Positions 18,034-29,400 of a DNA stretch of 34,707 nucleotides are shown piece after piece. The stretch lies in NCBI GenBank assembly GCA_028064935.1, contig JAPTWT010000175.1, positions 1 through 34,707 on the forward strand, written 5' to 3'. Made by a program: the position numbers and the translations under genes. This stretch comes from Gammaproteobacteria bacterium. GTDB lineage: Bacteria > Pseudomonadota > Gammaproteobacteria > Acidiferrobacterales > Acidiferrobacteraceae. The notes under the pieces were generated by a model. That model was not told the DNA's origin, did not search any database, and worked only from the letters and a program-made list of their open reading frames with translations. Positions within the stretch are counted from its first letter, which is position 1; each line of letters begins with the position of its first letter.

Positions 18034-19299
18034 TTAGATCACGACGTCTTCGCCGTAGACCGGGAAGCGCGCGCACAGGTTCGCCACCTCGCGACGCACG
18101 CGCGCCGTCAGCTCTTCGTCCGTCGGCCGCTCGAGGATGTCACACACGAAACCCGCCAGGGCACGCGTCTCGCGCTCCCCGAACCCGCGCGTGGTTATGG
18201 CGGGGGTGCCAAGGCGGATACCGCTCGTCACGAACGGCGACCGTGGATCGTTGGGCACGGCGTTCTTGTTGACCGTGATGTGCGCGCGGCCGAGGGCCTC
18301 CTCGGCCTCCTTGCCGGTCACCGGTCGCTCGATGAGGTCCACAAGCATCAGGTGGTTATCGGTACCACCGGAGACGACCTTGAAGCCGCGACTCATGAGC
18401 ATATCGGCCATCGCCTGGGCATTCTTCACCACCTGCTGCTGGTAGGTCTGGAACTCCGGCGTCATGGCCTCGGCGAACGCCACCGCCTTGGCGGCGATCA
18501 CATGCATGAGCGGACCACCCTGGGTCCCCGGGAAGATCACACTGTTCAGACGCTTCTCGATCTCGGGATTGGCGCGCGCGAGGATCAGCCCCCCACGCGG
18601 TCCGCGCAAGGTCTTGTGAGTGGTCGAGGTCGTGACATCGGCGATACCGACCGGACTTGGGTAAAGCCCGGCGGCGACGAGGCCGGCCACGTGCGCCATA
18701 TCGACAAAAAGGTAAGCCCCCACCTCATCTGCGATCTCCCGGAAGCGCGTCCAGTCGATGACCCGTGAATAGGCCGAGAACCCGCCGACGATCACGCGCG
18801 GCTTGTGTTCGCGCGCGAGTCTTGCGATCTCGTCATAGTCGATCAGGCCGGTCTTGGGGTCTACGCCATACCCTATGGCATGGAAAAGCCGCCCCGAAAA
18901 ATTCACCTTGGCCCCGTGAGTCAGGTGGCCCCCATGCGCAAGACTCATCCCGAGAATCGTGTCGCCGGGATTGATGAGCGCGAGATACGCCGCGGCATTG
19001 GCCTGCGACCCGGAATGCGGCTGTACATTGGCATAGTCGGCGCCGAACAAGGCGCGCGCCCTCTCCATGGCCAGACTCTCGACCACATCCACGTACTCGC
19101 AACCCCCATAGTAGCGCTTGCCGGGGTAACCCTCCGCATACTTGTTGGTCAGACACGACCCTTGCGCCGCCATCACACGCGGGCTCGTATAGTTTTCGGA
19201 GGCGATCAGCTCGATATGATCCTCCTGGCGTCCGCGTTCCTTGGTCATCGCCTCCCACAACGGGCGGTCGATATCCTTCAAGCTCTTCTCGCTAAACAT
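18034..19299 (-). CDS. glyA: Serine hydroxymethyltransferase
   Basis: This 421-residue PLP enzyme converts serine and tetrahydrofolate to glycine and methylene-THF. Key segments: [50 protein letters not shown], and [17 protein letters not shown] with the PLP lysine at K229, the same number as in the E. coli enzyme. [10 protein letters not shown] is present near the C-terminus. The ATG at 19299 is set by homology ([15 protein letters not shown]) and by a GAGGAA ribosome binding site; 47 further upstream codons in the open frame are not SHMT-like. It is the first gene of the glyA-nrdR-ribD run. Confidence 0.97.
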   Translation of the reverse strand: MFSEKSLKDIDRPLWEAMTKERGRQEDHIELIASENYTSPRVMAAQGSCLTNKYAEGYPGKRYYGGCEYVDVVESLAMERARALFGADYANVQPHSGSQANAAAYLALINPGDTILGMSLAHGGHLTHGAKVNFSGRLFHAIGYGVDPKTGLIDYDEIARLAREHKPRVIVGGFSAYSRVIDWTRFREIADEVGAYLFVDMAHVAGLVAAGLYPSPVGIADVTTSTTHKTLRGPRGGLILARANPEIEKRLNSVIFPGTQGGPLMHVIAAKAVAFAEAMTPEFQTYQQQVVKNAQAMADMLMSRGFKVVSGGTDNHLMLVDLIERPVTGKEAEEALGRAHITVNKNAVPNDPRSPFVTSGIRLGTPAITTRGFGERETRALAGFVCDILERPTDEELTARVRREVANLCARFPVYGEDVVI

Positions 19300-20021
19300 C
19301 CGGTTCCTCGTTCTGGCGGCGATCATCGATACCATAAGCCCCTTTAGGATACCTGATCTCGAACCGCCGTGCATGACCCCGCGCGCCATCGGGCATTCGA
19401 TCCGGCCGCGACGGGCCTTGGGATCCCAGCGATCCGGCACGCCCAGCGTGCCGCCAGCCTACGGCAAACACGGGTGGCCACAGCGCACGATCGGCCTGTA
19501 AGGGGCCGGGGTCGGGCGCGCAAGACCCTGTTTCCGGAAGAGGTACGCCGCCCGTGATACGGCGGAAGCCCAAGGGGTGAAGCCCGGCCCGGCACGCACG
19601 CCGAACGATAATGCCCGCACTCGACCTGCGTCGCGACCCATGTCCGCGGTGGGCCGGCCTTGCGCCACGGCGGGCGATGCGCTCCGTTCCCGGGAGGCTC
19701 ACCCGCCCCCGTGCACCCAGACCCTGGCGGGCGGCAAAGGGGGCGATCATCGCCTCCGCTATCGCGATCCCGCCCCACCTTTCGCGGGGCATGCCGGCCA
19801 TGCACGGTACGACGCCACATGGCCGCCGCGCCTTGCTGCGTTTCGTGACACCGTCACATGGATTCCCTCCGGCCTGCGGAGTGGCAATGCCCGGTCCCGA
19901 CACTCGCACCGGACGCCAACCGCGCGCTCCCTGGGCGTTCACCCGCCATCGACGATCACCGGCCATCGCCAATGCCGGGCACCGATAGGCCGCACACGGC
20001 CAACTGGTCGCCGATCTTTTT
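19300..20021. other. 722-bp gap upstream of glyA, no recognised gene
   Basis: Long frames cross this stretch on both strands, but their Arg/Pro/Gly/His-rich translations have no family motif and no clear ribosome binding site. I take them to be chance frames. A TATCCT element on the minus strand about 40-50 bases before the glyA ATG could belong to its promoter. I looked for known riboswitch cores and saw none I could support. The gap is long for an otherwise tight region and could hold a small RNA or a decayed gene. Confidence 0.4.
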
Positions 20022-20468
20022 CTACCAAAATTTCCAGAAGGTTTTCGTCGATAGCTTGCGCTCCACACCCTTCGAGAGCAGGAATGGAACGTAAGCCTTG
20101 TCGGTCCCAAGGATATGGTGAGTCAACCACCCCCGCAGGAAATGCAGCAATTCGAACGTGACGTTGCTGTTTTCGTCCTTGATCTTGCGCTGGAATCCCA
20201 CGATCTGTTCGATTAATTTCTCGTGCTCCTGATGGTGCGGCCCGTACCCCGGGTAGCCCAGGATACGAAACAGGCTTTCCTCCACCGTAAAATGCACCCG
20301 CGTATATTCGATCAACTTATCGAGGATGGCCACGCACGCGCTCGATGCCCGTCGCTGCGTAATGGCCTCATGCAGCTCGTTCAATATATTGACGAGCTCC
20401 TTATGCTGTCTGTCGATTTCCTCGATTCCCACACTCAAATCGTCCGTCCATACCAGTAATTGTTCCAT
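20022..20468 (-). CDS. Bacteriohemerythrin
   Basis: This 148-residue four-helix di-iron protein binds O2 reversibly, for storage, delivery or sensing. All seven canonical iron ligands are visible: H22 (IDRQHKEL), H59 and E63 (HFTVEES), H78 and H82 (HHQEH), H118 and D123 (THHILGTD). The N-terminal LLVWTDDLSVGIEEID is the family opening. The C-terminus (LSTKTFWKFW) is aromatic, and no sensor domain is fused, so it is a free cytoplasmic form. I prefer the ATG at 20468; a TTG one codon upstream also fits, both after AAGGTG. An FNR-like site and a candidate -10 lie upstream, consistent with oxygen-linked control. It lies downstream of a membrane-protein gene on the same strand. Confidence 0.94.
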   Translation of the reverse strand: MEQLLVWTDDLSVGIEEIDRQHKELVNILNELHEAITQRRASSACVAILDKLIEYTRVHFTVEESLFRILGYPGYGPHHQEHEKLIEQIVGFQRKIKDENSNVTFELLHFLRGWLTHHILGTDKAYVPFLLSKGVERKLSTKTFWKFW

Positions 20469-20494
20469 CAAAGATACACCTTAGTAAAATTTAT

Positions 20495-20510
20495 GGGGCG
20501 ATAACGCCCC
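20495..20510 (-). repeat. GC hairpin in hemerythrin leader
   Basis: GGGGCG-TTAT-CGCCCC on the minus strand is a perfect six-base-pair stem with a four-base loop. It is about 27 bases before the hemerythrin ATG and next to an AT-rich stretch (ATAAATTTTA). It lies at or just after the predicted transcription start, so it could shield the 5' end of the mRNA. It could also be a weak terminator for the upstream gene. Confidence 0.45.
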
Positions 20511-20514
20511 CGAG

Positions 20515-20555
20515 TGTATATCTCGTTAGGGGTATCCGTTTTTGAGGAATATCAA
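20515..20555 (-). promoter_or_regulatory. Candidate FNR/ANR-class promoter of bacteriohemerythrin
   Basis: On the minus strand, TTGATATTCCTCAA (20555-20542) matches the FNR/ANR consensus TTGAT-N4-ATCAA at nine of ten fixed positions. TATACA at 20520-20515 is a candidate -10, placing a start near 20508. The site is then centred about 41 bases upstream, the class II position where FNR replaces a -35 contact. No good -35 hexamer is present, which fits activator dependence. Site match and spacing are read from the sequence; the regulator is inferred. Confidence 0.5.
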
Positions 20556-20652
20556 AGACGAGGGGGCAGACTCCCGCCTATCCCCGGCCAGCGGACGCGC
20601 CGACGCCCCACCGAAGACGGGCACCTTCGGGACCCAGGCGCCAGCAGAATGA

Positions 20653-22050
20653 TCAGCGGTTCTGGGACGCCCCGCGACGACGCTCCGCCGAGAGGTAGGC
20701 CCCGTACTGAAAGGCCCGTTCCAATAACAATGGCGGCAGGATAAAAAGATCGTACAGGGCGCTCAGGGTATCGGCAACACCCGAAACCGTGCGTCCGGCA
20801 AGCCGGAATCCGAAGGCGAGGATCCTCACGAGGGCCTCCAGGACCACCCCGGAAATCGTCCGAAGGGCATAAATAAACGCCTCCAGCGGGATCGCCACCA
20901 AGGCCATGAGACATGGGAGCACGAATGCCAACAGGCCCTCGGCGACGGTTTGCCACAGAGGAAGATCGGGGACCATCGCCGTCTTCATGGTCGGAACACC
21001 GGGAACGGCGCTCTCGCGCACGAAGGCCAGTACGGCCTGCAGTGCCGCGAGCAGGACCAACACAATGATTGCGCCGGCCGCCGCGGTACGGCGCGTGCGC
21101 CCGGGGAGTCCGGCCACCACACCAAAGAGATGAGTCACATTGAGGGCATCGAACAAGACGATGCCGACCACCACCTCGATCGCGACCAGGGTAGCGGCCG
21201 CCACTTGCGAGGCCGGATGGCCCGCCACCGCCAGACCCTGCCCGACACCAAGCCAGCGCAAGGGAATGCCGATGAGATGGGCATTCATAAGGGCGGCCCC
21301 GCCGGCCACCAGCAATACCAGGCCCGCAGCCAGCAGGCGCGACGCCGCCGAAGCCACCAGCGCGCGATCCAACGGGGGTGCCTGCTCGGACAGGGCCTGA
21401 TAACGTTCCACGGCCTCATGGATTCCGAACGCTGACTCCGCGACCTGCGCGAGCCGGTTGTCGACATGTTCCAGCCGCCTCGCGACCACCTGCCACATGA
21501 GCTGGGCGCGGGCCAGCAGGCGGTGGCGCTCGGCGACGACCTGGCGACGCTCGCGCAACGCCTGTTCTTGCGCATTCTGGACCAGCACCTGGAATCCCGC
21601 TTGGACACGTTCGGCTACGCCATCGTCTCCGGCCTTGAGGCGTGCCACCGCACTGACCGCCTTGGTCCATTCCGGCGACGGCTGCGGGACCTCTCCGGAC
21701 CGCTGAAATTCCGCCTCCCACTGCGCGACTTGACGCAACAGGGCCTCGTGCAAGGCGGGGAAACCCTGGACATCGCGCCGGACGACCTCGTCTAAACGCG
21801 CCCACTCACGCTCGACCTTCAAGGCCGCGTCGGCCCGCGCCTGGGCCTGCAACAGGGCGCGGTTGCGCCTGTGGATGTCGGCCGCGCCCGCGCCCAGGAA
21901 TCGGGCGACGAGCCTCAATGGGTGGCGCGTCAGGCGCGAGAGCGCGCGTACACCTTTGTGGAAGTTAGGCCGGCCCAAGTAAAGGACAAGCCAAGCCGCG
22001 ACCACGACCTCGACAGCCGGCACCCCTTGCATCCAATAGGAAATGTCCAT
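20653..22050 (-). CDS. Membrane protein with long coiled-coil domain, unknown function
   Basis: This 465-residue protein is of a family I do not recognise. It has one membrane segment at about 10-26 (PAVEVVVAAWLVLYLG). A long charged helical region follows (about 55-225), rich in Ala, Arg, Glu and Gln and probably coiled coil, with ALRERRQVVAERHRLLARAQ inside it. Then come hydrophobic segments near 236-256, 283-303, 322-344 and 366-390, with one or two possible later ones. A strong GGAGG 11 bases before the ATG decides the start. The N-terminal anchor plus large coil plus multipass C-terminus resembles scaffold or envelope proteins, but that is only shape. It follows secF by 102 bases on the same strand and precedes the hemerythrin gene. 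Confidence 0.7.
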   Translation of the reverse strand: MDISYWMQGVPAVEVVVAAWLVLYLGRPNFHKGVRALSRLTRHPLRLVARFLGAGAADIHRRNRALLQAQARADAALKVEREWARLDEVVRRDVQGFPALHEALLRQVAQWEAEFQRSGEVPQPSPEWTKAVSAVARLKAGDDGVAERVQAGFQVLVQNAQEQALRERRQVVAERHRLLARAQLMWQVVARRLEHVDNRLAQVAESAFGIHEAVERYQALSEQAPPLDRALVASAASRLLAAGLVLLVAGGAALMNAHLIGIPLRWLGVGQGLAVAGHPASQVAAATLVAIEVVVGIVLFDALNVTHLFGVVAGLPGRTRRTAAAGAIIVLVLLAALQAVLAFVRESAVPGVPTMKTAMVPDLPLWQTVAEGLLAFVLPCLMALVAIPLEAFIYALRTISGVVLEALVRILAFGFRLAGRTVSGVADTLSALYDLFILPPLLLERAFQYGAYLSAERRRGASQNR

Positions 22051-22152
22051 ACAGCCTACCTCCGAAAATCACGGGGTAGGCATTGAATACCACAGACGAG
22101 ACCGCCACGCCAAGCAGCCCCGATGGGCCGGCCCCGGCACAAGACCGGCGGC

Positions 22153-23073
22153 TCACGGGCGCTCGGCGGCGGCCTTTCGCGCCACCAGATCCTCCCGCTT
22201 TAAGCCCAGCCACATGACGATGGGGCTTGCCACCAGTACGGACCCATAGGTCCCGACGACGATACCGACGGTCATGGCCAACGCAAAACCAAACAGCACA
22301 GGCCCCCCCAGAAACAACATCGACAACACCATCATCTGGGTCAAAAGGTGGGTCATGATGGTACGCGAGAGCGTGCGCGTGATCGCGCTATCGATGACCT
22401 CCGCGGTCGTGCCGGTACGCATGCGCCGGAAATTCTCGCGGATCCTGTCGAACACCACCACCGTGTCATTCACCGAGTACCCAAGGACTGCCAGGACGGC
22501 GGCCAAGACGGTCAGCGAGAAACTGATATGAAAAAGTGCGAATACCCCAAGCACGATGACGACATCGTGTATGGTCGCCACGATCGCCCCGACCGCGAAC
22601 CGCCACTCGAAACGCAAGGTGAGGTAGATCGTGATCCCGAGCGCCACGAACAATAGTGCCAGCGCGCCTTGATCGGCAAGCTCCGAACCCACCTCCGGAC
22701 CCACGTACTCGACGCTGCGCAGACTCGCCCCCGGATAGCGGGCCGACACAAGACGCAGGACCCGCACCGCAAGCGCCTTGCCCTTGGTAGCGCGCGTGGG
22801 CAGACGAATCAGGACCTTGCTCGCGGTTCCGTAATTCTCAACGCGCGCGTGGCGATAATGGTGTGCCATGAGCAGCCGGCGGATGGCCGACGGCGGGGTG
22901 GCCGCCTTGAACTGAAGCTCGATCACGGTGCCGCCGGTGAAATCCACATTCAGATTGAGACCGCGGGTTATGAGCGCCGCGACCGCGACCGCGAACAGCA
23001 CGAGCGACACAAATACCGTGGTGCGCGCGTAGCGCATGAACGGCAGATCACGCTTTATGCGAAAGAATTCCAT
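22153..23073 (-). CDS. secF: Protein translocase subunit SecF
   Basis: This 306-residue inner-membrane subunit works with SecD and uses the proton gradient to pull exported proteins through SecYEG. The N-terminal RIKRDLPFMRYARTTVFVSL leads into TM1. The periplasmic P1 domain opens with GLNLNVDFTGGTVIELQF. Five further membrane segments follow, with LRFEWRFAVGAIVATIHDVV and GYSVNDTVVVFDRIREN, the conserved TM4/TM5 motifs. Its ATG shares one base with the secD stop (TGATG), so the two are coupled. Length is typical. Confidence 0.97.
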   Translation of the reverse strand: MEFFRIKRDLPFMRYARTTVFVSLVLFAVAVAALITRGLNLNVDFTGGTVIELQFKAATPPSAIRRLLMAHHYRHARVENYGTASKVLIRLPTRATKGKALAVRVLRLVSARYPGASLRSVEYVGPEVGSELADQGALALLFVALGITIYLTLRFEWRFAVGAIVATIHDVVIVLGVFALFHISFSLTVLAAVLAVLGYSVNDTVVVFDRIRENFRRMRTGTTAEVIDSAITRTLSRTIMTHLLTQMMVLSMLFLGGPVLFGFALAMTVGIVVGTYGSVLVASPIVMWLGLKREDLVARKAAAERP

Positions 23074-24950
23074 CAGATACCCACATGCGCCAGCCGACGG
23101 CGACGCCCATAAACTGCGTTGACGAGCGCCCTCGTAACCAGGATGGCGCTAAAAAGAGAGGTCAGAATGCCAAGACACAAAGTGATCGCAAAGCCCCGGA
23201 CCGAGCCGGACCCGAGCCAAAAGAGTGCAAGACCGGCGATGAACGTGGTCATATTCGAGTCCACGATGGTCCCCATGGCCTTGTCGAATCCGGTCGCGAT
23301 CGCCGCCTGTGGCGAGTTCTTATTACGCAGCTCCTCGCGTATGCGCTCGAAAATCAGTACGTTGGCGTCGATGGCCATGCCGACGGTCAAGGCGATACCC
23401 GCGATACCCGGTAGCGTCAGGGTCGCCTGCAGGATCGACAGAACGGCCACGAGCAATACGACGTTGGTCGCCAGCGCGATCGCCGCGAGCATCCCGAAGA
23501 TCCGGTAATACACCGCCATGAACACCGCGATCGCGAGGAACCCAAACAAGGTCGCGTAGAATCCGCGCGTGATATTCGCCGCCCCCAGGCTCGGTCCCAC
23601 GGTGCGCTCGGCGATGATGCTGACCGGTGCCGCAAGCGCCCCGGCGCGCAGCAGGAGCGCAAGATTACGGGCCTGCCGAACACTGCCGATACCAGTGATC
23701 TGGAAACTGCCGCCCAGGGCCTCGCGGATCACGGGTGCCGTGATCACGCGCTCGATCTTGCGCGTCACACGCACACGCCGGCCGTCCGGTCCGCGTATCG
23801 GGATGCCCTGATCGTTGCGCTTCAAATGGGATTGGACCTCCACGTACACGACGGCCATGCGCTGGCCGACGTTATGGCGCGTGACGCGGGCGTTAATGGC
23901 AGCACCGCGACCGTTAAGCGTGATGTTCACGACCGGCTGTCCGGTCTGAGGGTCGACGCCGGCCGAGGCGTTGGTGATGTCGTCACCGGAATACAAGACA
24001 CGGTCATAGAGCAGGATCGGCTGACCGTGCCGGCCGTCATAGATCCGCGTCCCCGGCGGGGCGCCGTTGGAGACCGCCGATGCCAGGCTGTTCTTGCTGT
24101 CCACCATGTGGATCTCGAGAGTGGCAGTGCGCCCCAGGATCTCCTTGGCGCGCGCGATGTCCTCGACACCCGGCAACTCGACCACGATGCGCGACCGTCC
24201 CTCCTGCTGAATGACCGGGGCGGCAACACCGAGCTCATTTACGCGCCGACGCAAGGCTGTGAGGTTCTGCTCGAGCGCGTAATGTTGCCTGGCGGCTATG
24301 GCCGCGGGGGTCATGACCGCGCGCAAGGCATGATGAGGCCCCGAGGTGACGGCGAGATCGGTAAATTGCTGCGCCATGAGGCGGCGCGCCTCATGCGCCT
24401 GCGCGGCGTTGCGAAACCGCAGTTCCAGGACCCCGGTCTTGGCAAGCCGTGCCTCGCGGTAACGAATATGGTGATGACGCAAGGCCCGGCGCAGCGCGCG
24501 GGTATCTTCCAGGAGCGCCTTATGCAAGGCCGCATCCATGTCGACGCGTAACAGGAAATGGACCCCGCCACGCAGATCGAGCCCGAGATACATGGGACGC
24601 GCGCCGAGCGCGCGCAGCCAGGCCGGGGCGGCGGGCGCAAGCGCAAGCGCCGTGTGAAATCCGGGGCCGAGCTTCTGGCCGATGAGGTCGCGGGCGCGCA
24701 TCTGCACGCCAGCCCGCCGGAAGCGGACCTGGACGCCCTTGGCGGCCCGGCTTATGCGCTTATACGGGAGTCGCGCGGCCACCAGTAGGCGGCGGATCTG
24801 GGCTACAGTCGCGCGATTGACCGCCGCACCGTGGGCGGCCTGGATCTCGACGGCGGGATTGTCGCCGTACAGATTGGGGAGCGCATAGATGAAACCCAGC
24901 ACGACGACAAGCCCTATAAGGGCATTTTTCCACCAGGGGTACTGATTCAT
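23073..24950 (-). CDS. secD: Protein translocase subunit SecD
   Basis: This 625-residue partner of SecF has an N-terminal membrane anchor (KNALIGLVVVLGFIYALPNLYG). A large periplasmic region contains the family motif YLGLDLRGGVHFLL and the P1 head segment LRRRVNELGVAAPVIQQEG. The C-terminal five-helix domain has LTVGMAIDANVLIFERIREE, with the acidic residue used in proton coupling, and TTFIAGLALFWLGSGSVRGF. It lies four bases after yajC and overlaps secF by one base. The periplasmic part is rich in His and Arg; otherwise it is ordinary in length and order. Confidence 0.97.
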   Translation of the reverse strand: MNQYPWWKNALIGLVVVLGFIYALPNLYGDNPAVEIQAAHGAAVNRATVAQIRRLLVAARLPYKRISRAAKGVQVRFRRAGVQMRARDLIGQKLGPGFHTALALAPAAPAWLRALGARPMYLGLDLRGGVHFLLRVDMDAALHKALLEDTRALRRALRHHHIRYREARLAKTGVLELRFRNAAQAHEARRLMAQQFTDLAVTSGPHHALRAVMTPAAIAARQHYALEQNLTALRRRVNELGVAAPVIQQEGRSRIVVELPGVEDIARAKEILGRTATLEIHMVDSKNSLASAVSNGAPPGTRIYDGRHGQPILLYDRVLYSGDDITNASAGVDPQTGQPVVNITLNGRGAAINARVTRHNVGQRMAVVYVEVQSHLKRNDQGIPIRGPDGRRVRVTRKIERVITAPVIREALGGSFQITGIGSVRQARNLALLLRAGALAAPVSIIAERTVGPSLGAANITRGFYATLFGFLAIAVFMAVYYRIFGMLAAIALATNVVLLVAVLSILQATLTLPGIAGIALTVGMAIDANVLIFERIREELRNKNSPQAAIATGFDKAMGTIVDSNMTTFIAGLALFWLGSGSVRGFAITLCLGILTSLFSAILVTRALVNAVYGRRRRLAHVGI

Positions 24951-24954
24951 CGGG

Positions 24955-25299
24955 CTATTGCGCCTTCCCGATGGTACCCTTCGGCAACACCAGCTGCACG
25001 GAAGACGTTTGAATCTGTACCGACACCCCGGAGGCCACTTCGGCCTTCGAGTATTGGGGCCCGACCTCGGTCAGCCGGCCGAGCAGGCCGCCGGCCATGA
25101 CCACCTCGTCGCCCGGGGCGAGCGCGGCCAGCATGGCCCGCTGTTCGCGGGCGCGCTTGCTCTGCGGCCGCATGATCAGGAAATACATCATGACCACGAT
25201 CAGCACGAAGGGCAGGAACTGGAACAGGCCAGCGGCCCCTTGCGGGGACGTGCCAGCGGCGGGCGCGGCTGCCCAGGCATTACTTATGACGTGTATCAT
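24955..25299 (-). CDS. yajC: Sec translocon accessory protein YajC
   Basis: This 114-residue single-span inner-membrane protein is associated with SecDF. After a short Ala-rich N-terminus comes the membrane helix FLPFVLIVVMMYFLIMRPQ, ending in the hallmark RPQSKR. It is followed by AMLAALAPGDEVVMAGGLLG and the small cytoplasmic beta domain. The start lies shortly after AAAGGG. It is nine bases downstream of tgt and four upstream of secD, the usual tgt-yajC-secD-secF order. Confidence 0.95.
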   Translation of the reverse strand: MIHVISNAWAAAPAAGTSPQGAAGLFQFLPFVLIVVMMYFLIMRPQSKRAREQRAMLAALAPGDEVVMAGGLLGRLTEVGPQYSKAEVASGVSVQIQTSSVQLVLPKGTIGKAQ

Positions 25300-25308
25300 G
25301 ATTTCCCT

Positions 25309-26484
<1,176 letters not shown>

Positions 26485-29400
26485 CTAGCGCAAATGCTCG
26501 CCGTTTTCCACAAGCACGCCGTGGATCGCCTCCTCGAGTTCGTGCAATTGGTAGGGCTTGGTGATCGCTGCGCGGAAACCAAACCGCGCGAAATCGGCCA
26601 TGATCGGGTCACTGCAATAGCCGCTTGACACGATCGCCCGGACATCGGGATCGAGTGATTGTAATCGCCGCAGGCACTCCTCGCCCCCCACCCCGGCGGC
26701 CACGGTGAGGTCCAGGATCACCGCCGCGAACGGGCGGCCTTCACGCAAGGCCTGCGCATAATCGGCTACCGCCTGCGCGCCGTCTTGCGCGGCAGAGGTC
26801 TCATAACCCAGATGATCGAGCAGCGCGGCCAGCAACGTGAGGAGTGCCGGCTCGTCATCGAGGATCAGTATCCGGTCCCGCTGGTGCCGGCGCGGGGCAG
26901 GCTTGGCAGGCGCTATCGGCGCCGCCTGGGCCGGAAGGTACACCTCAAACTGCGTGCCCCGCCCCTCCTCCGACTCCACCCTTATGACCCCCCCATGGCG
27001 GCGGATTATGGAATAGGTCGTGGCCAACCCCAGGCCGCTGTGCCCCTCCCTGGTCGTAAAGTACGGATCGAAGATCTTGGCGAGATGGGCCTTGGGGATG
27101 CCATTGCCGGTATCGGCGACGAGGATGCGCACGTGAGGTCCGGGGGGCAGTACGTGCGGGTTCTCGCCAGCGATCTCGGCGTTGCGCGCCTCGATGTGGA
27201 TGATTCCGCCCGAAGGCATGGCTTGCGCGGCGTTGATCACAAGGTTGCTGATCGCCTGACTCAATTGCCCCGGATCGAAGGCGATAGTCCAGAGATCATC
27301 AGCCACGACGACATGGCATTTGGCCTTGGAACCGGCGAGCGCGAACGGCACCGCCTCGCGCAGCAGTACCGCGAGCGAGCCCTCACGCTTCACGGGCGCC
27401 CCACCGCGCGCAAAGGTCAGCAGCTGCTGCGTGAGCCCGCGCGCCCGCCACGCTGCCTTTTCGGCCTCCGACAGGGCGTGGTTTACGCGGTCTACGCCCG
27501 GCACGAGCATCTTGGCGAGCGCAATATTCCCGATGACCGCAGTCAGGATATTGTTGAAGTCATGCGCGATACCACCCGCCAAGACCCCCACGGACTCAAG
27601 CTTCTGCGCCTTCAGGGCATCCTCCTCCAACCTTTGGTGGGCGGTGATATCGCGGAACACGGCCACGGCGCCCACGCTCCGGCCCGCTGGCTCGCGTATC
27701 AGGGCCGCGGTATACACGACCATGCGCTCGCTGCCGTCGCGGGCACGCAGAAGCCGTCGCTCGCCTAGGCGTGGCTGCTCGTCTTGGCGCAACACGCCCC
27801 CGACGATATCCCGAAGCCGTTGGCCGGAGCCCACGTCATGTAATGGCACCACCTCGTCAACAAGCTGCCCCAGGGCCTCTCGCTGGGGCCAGCCCGTCAA
27901 GGTCTGCGCGACATGGTTGAAGAGCGTGATATGTCCGGCCGTGTCCATCGTCACCACCGCCTCGCCAAGACTGTTCAGGGTCACCGCCAATTGCTCCTTC
28001 TCGCGCGCCAGGAGTTCGTTCGCGGTCTTCTCGCGGGTAATATCGATGCCGGCGGCAATCCACTCGCGGCAACACCCCTCCTTGTCAAAAAGCGGCACGA
28101 TGCGCAGAACCACGGAGCGATAACCACCATCCGCGGAGGCCAGATCGGCCTGCAGGACAATCGCCTGCGCCTCCGGCCCGAAACACGGAAACCGACCCTG
28201 CAAGGACTCACGATCACGCGGATGCAAGGCCTCCATCCAGCCGTAGCCGACCACATCGTTCGGCGATTGGCCGGTGAATGCCCGCCAGCCCGGCAGGTCG
28301 TCGCGGGCGCGCCCCTCGGCATCAAGACTCCAGACGATCTGCGCCGAGGCCTCTATAAGCGACCGGTAACGGGCCTCGCTCGTGGCCAGGGCCTCTTCGG
28401 CACGGCGGCGCTCCTCGATCTCCTCGCGAGCCTTACGGTAGAGACGGGCGTTTTCCACGGCGATCGCCCCTTGTTGGGCAATCTCCGTGGCAAGCGGCAG
28501 GTCCTCTTGCGTATAGCGGCGCGTGCCCGGACCCGACAGCACGAAGGTAATGACACCCACGGTCCGTCCACGCGCCTTGAGCGGCAACCGGATAAGGGAG
28601 CGCAGCTTAAGGGAGGCGAAAAAGGCGCGCGCCTGCGGGTCTTGTACAGCCGAATCGATCATGGCCTGATCGATGTGCGTGATAAGTTGCGGCTCCCCGG
28701 TGCGTACGACATCAAGCGCCGTCCAACGGCTGACCTCGACGTCCGGCCTGCGGCTTACGATCGCACGCACAAGGTCGGGATTTGTGTGGGACAGGCTCGC
28801 GCGATCGAGACCTCCGGCATCGTTCACGACATCCACCGCGCACCAGTCCGCAAATGTCGGCACGACCGCCTGCGCGAGGCTCGAGAGCGTCGACTCATAA
28901 TCGAGGCTCCCGGTGATCCGGCGCGCCACCTCGCTCAAAAACCGCCAGGAATTCTCGAGGCTCTGTGGTGCTCGCAATAGGACACAGTCACCATACCAGC
29001 GCCCGGCGTCCTGCCCCTCGCCCCCTTGCCGCGCCTCGAGCCGGCACCAGGACCACTGGCCGCCGCCGGCGCGCAGACGTGTCTCTACCTGGAAATGGCC
29101 GCCCGTTGATACGGCCCGCTCCCAGGCCAGGCGCACGCGCGGCCTATCGGCGTCATGGCTGAATGCCATCCAGCCATGACGGCTGAGATCAGCGACCGCG
29201 AGACCCAGGACCCGCTCCCATTCGGCGTTGTAGTAATCGACGGTACCATCGGCGGCGGCCGACCAGACCATGTGTGCGAGTCGGTCGGCCGCCGCCGATA
29301 TCACGTCCACCCCACTGGCAGGCTCCCTGCCCTGGGCCGCAGTCTTGAGGCGCCGTGATACCCCAAGCGCGCAGGCCAGGAACTCCACGATCCGATCGTC

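Noticed and set aside
19292..20110. 272-codon minus-strand frame upstream of glyA
   Set aside because: No recognisable motif, Arg/Pro/Gly-rich, no ribosome binding site, and it runs into the hemerythrin 3' end; treated as chance.
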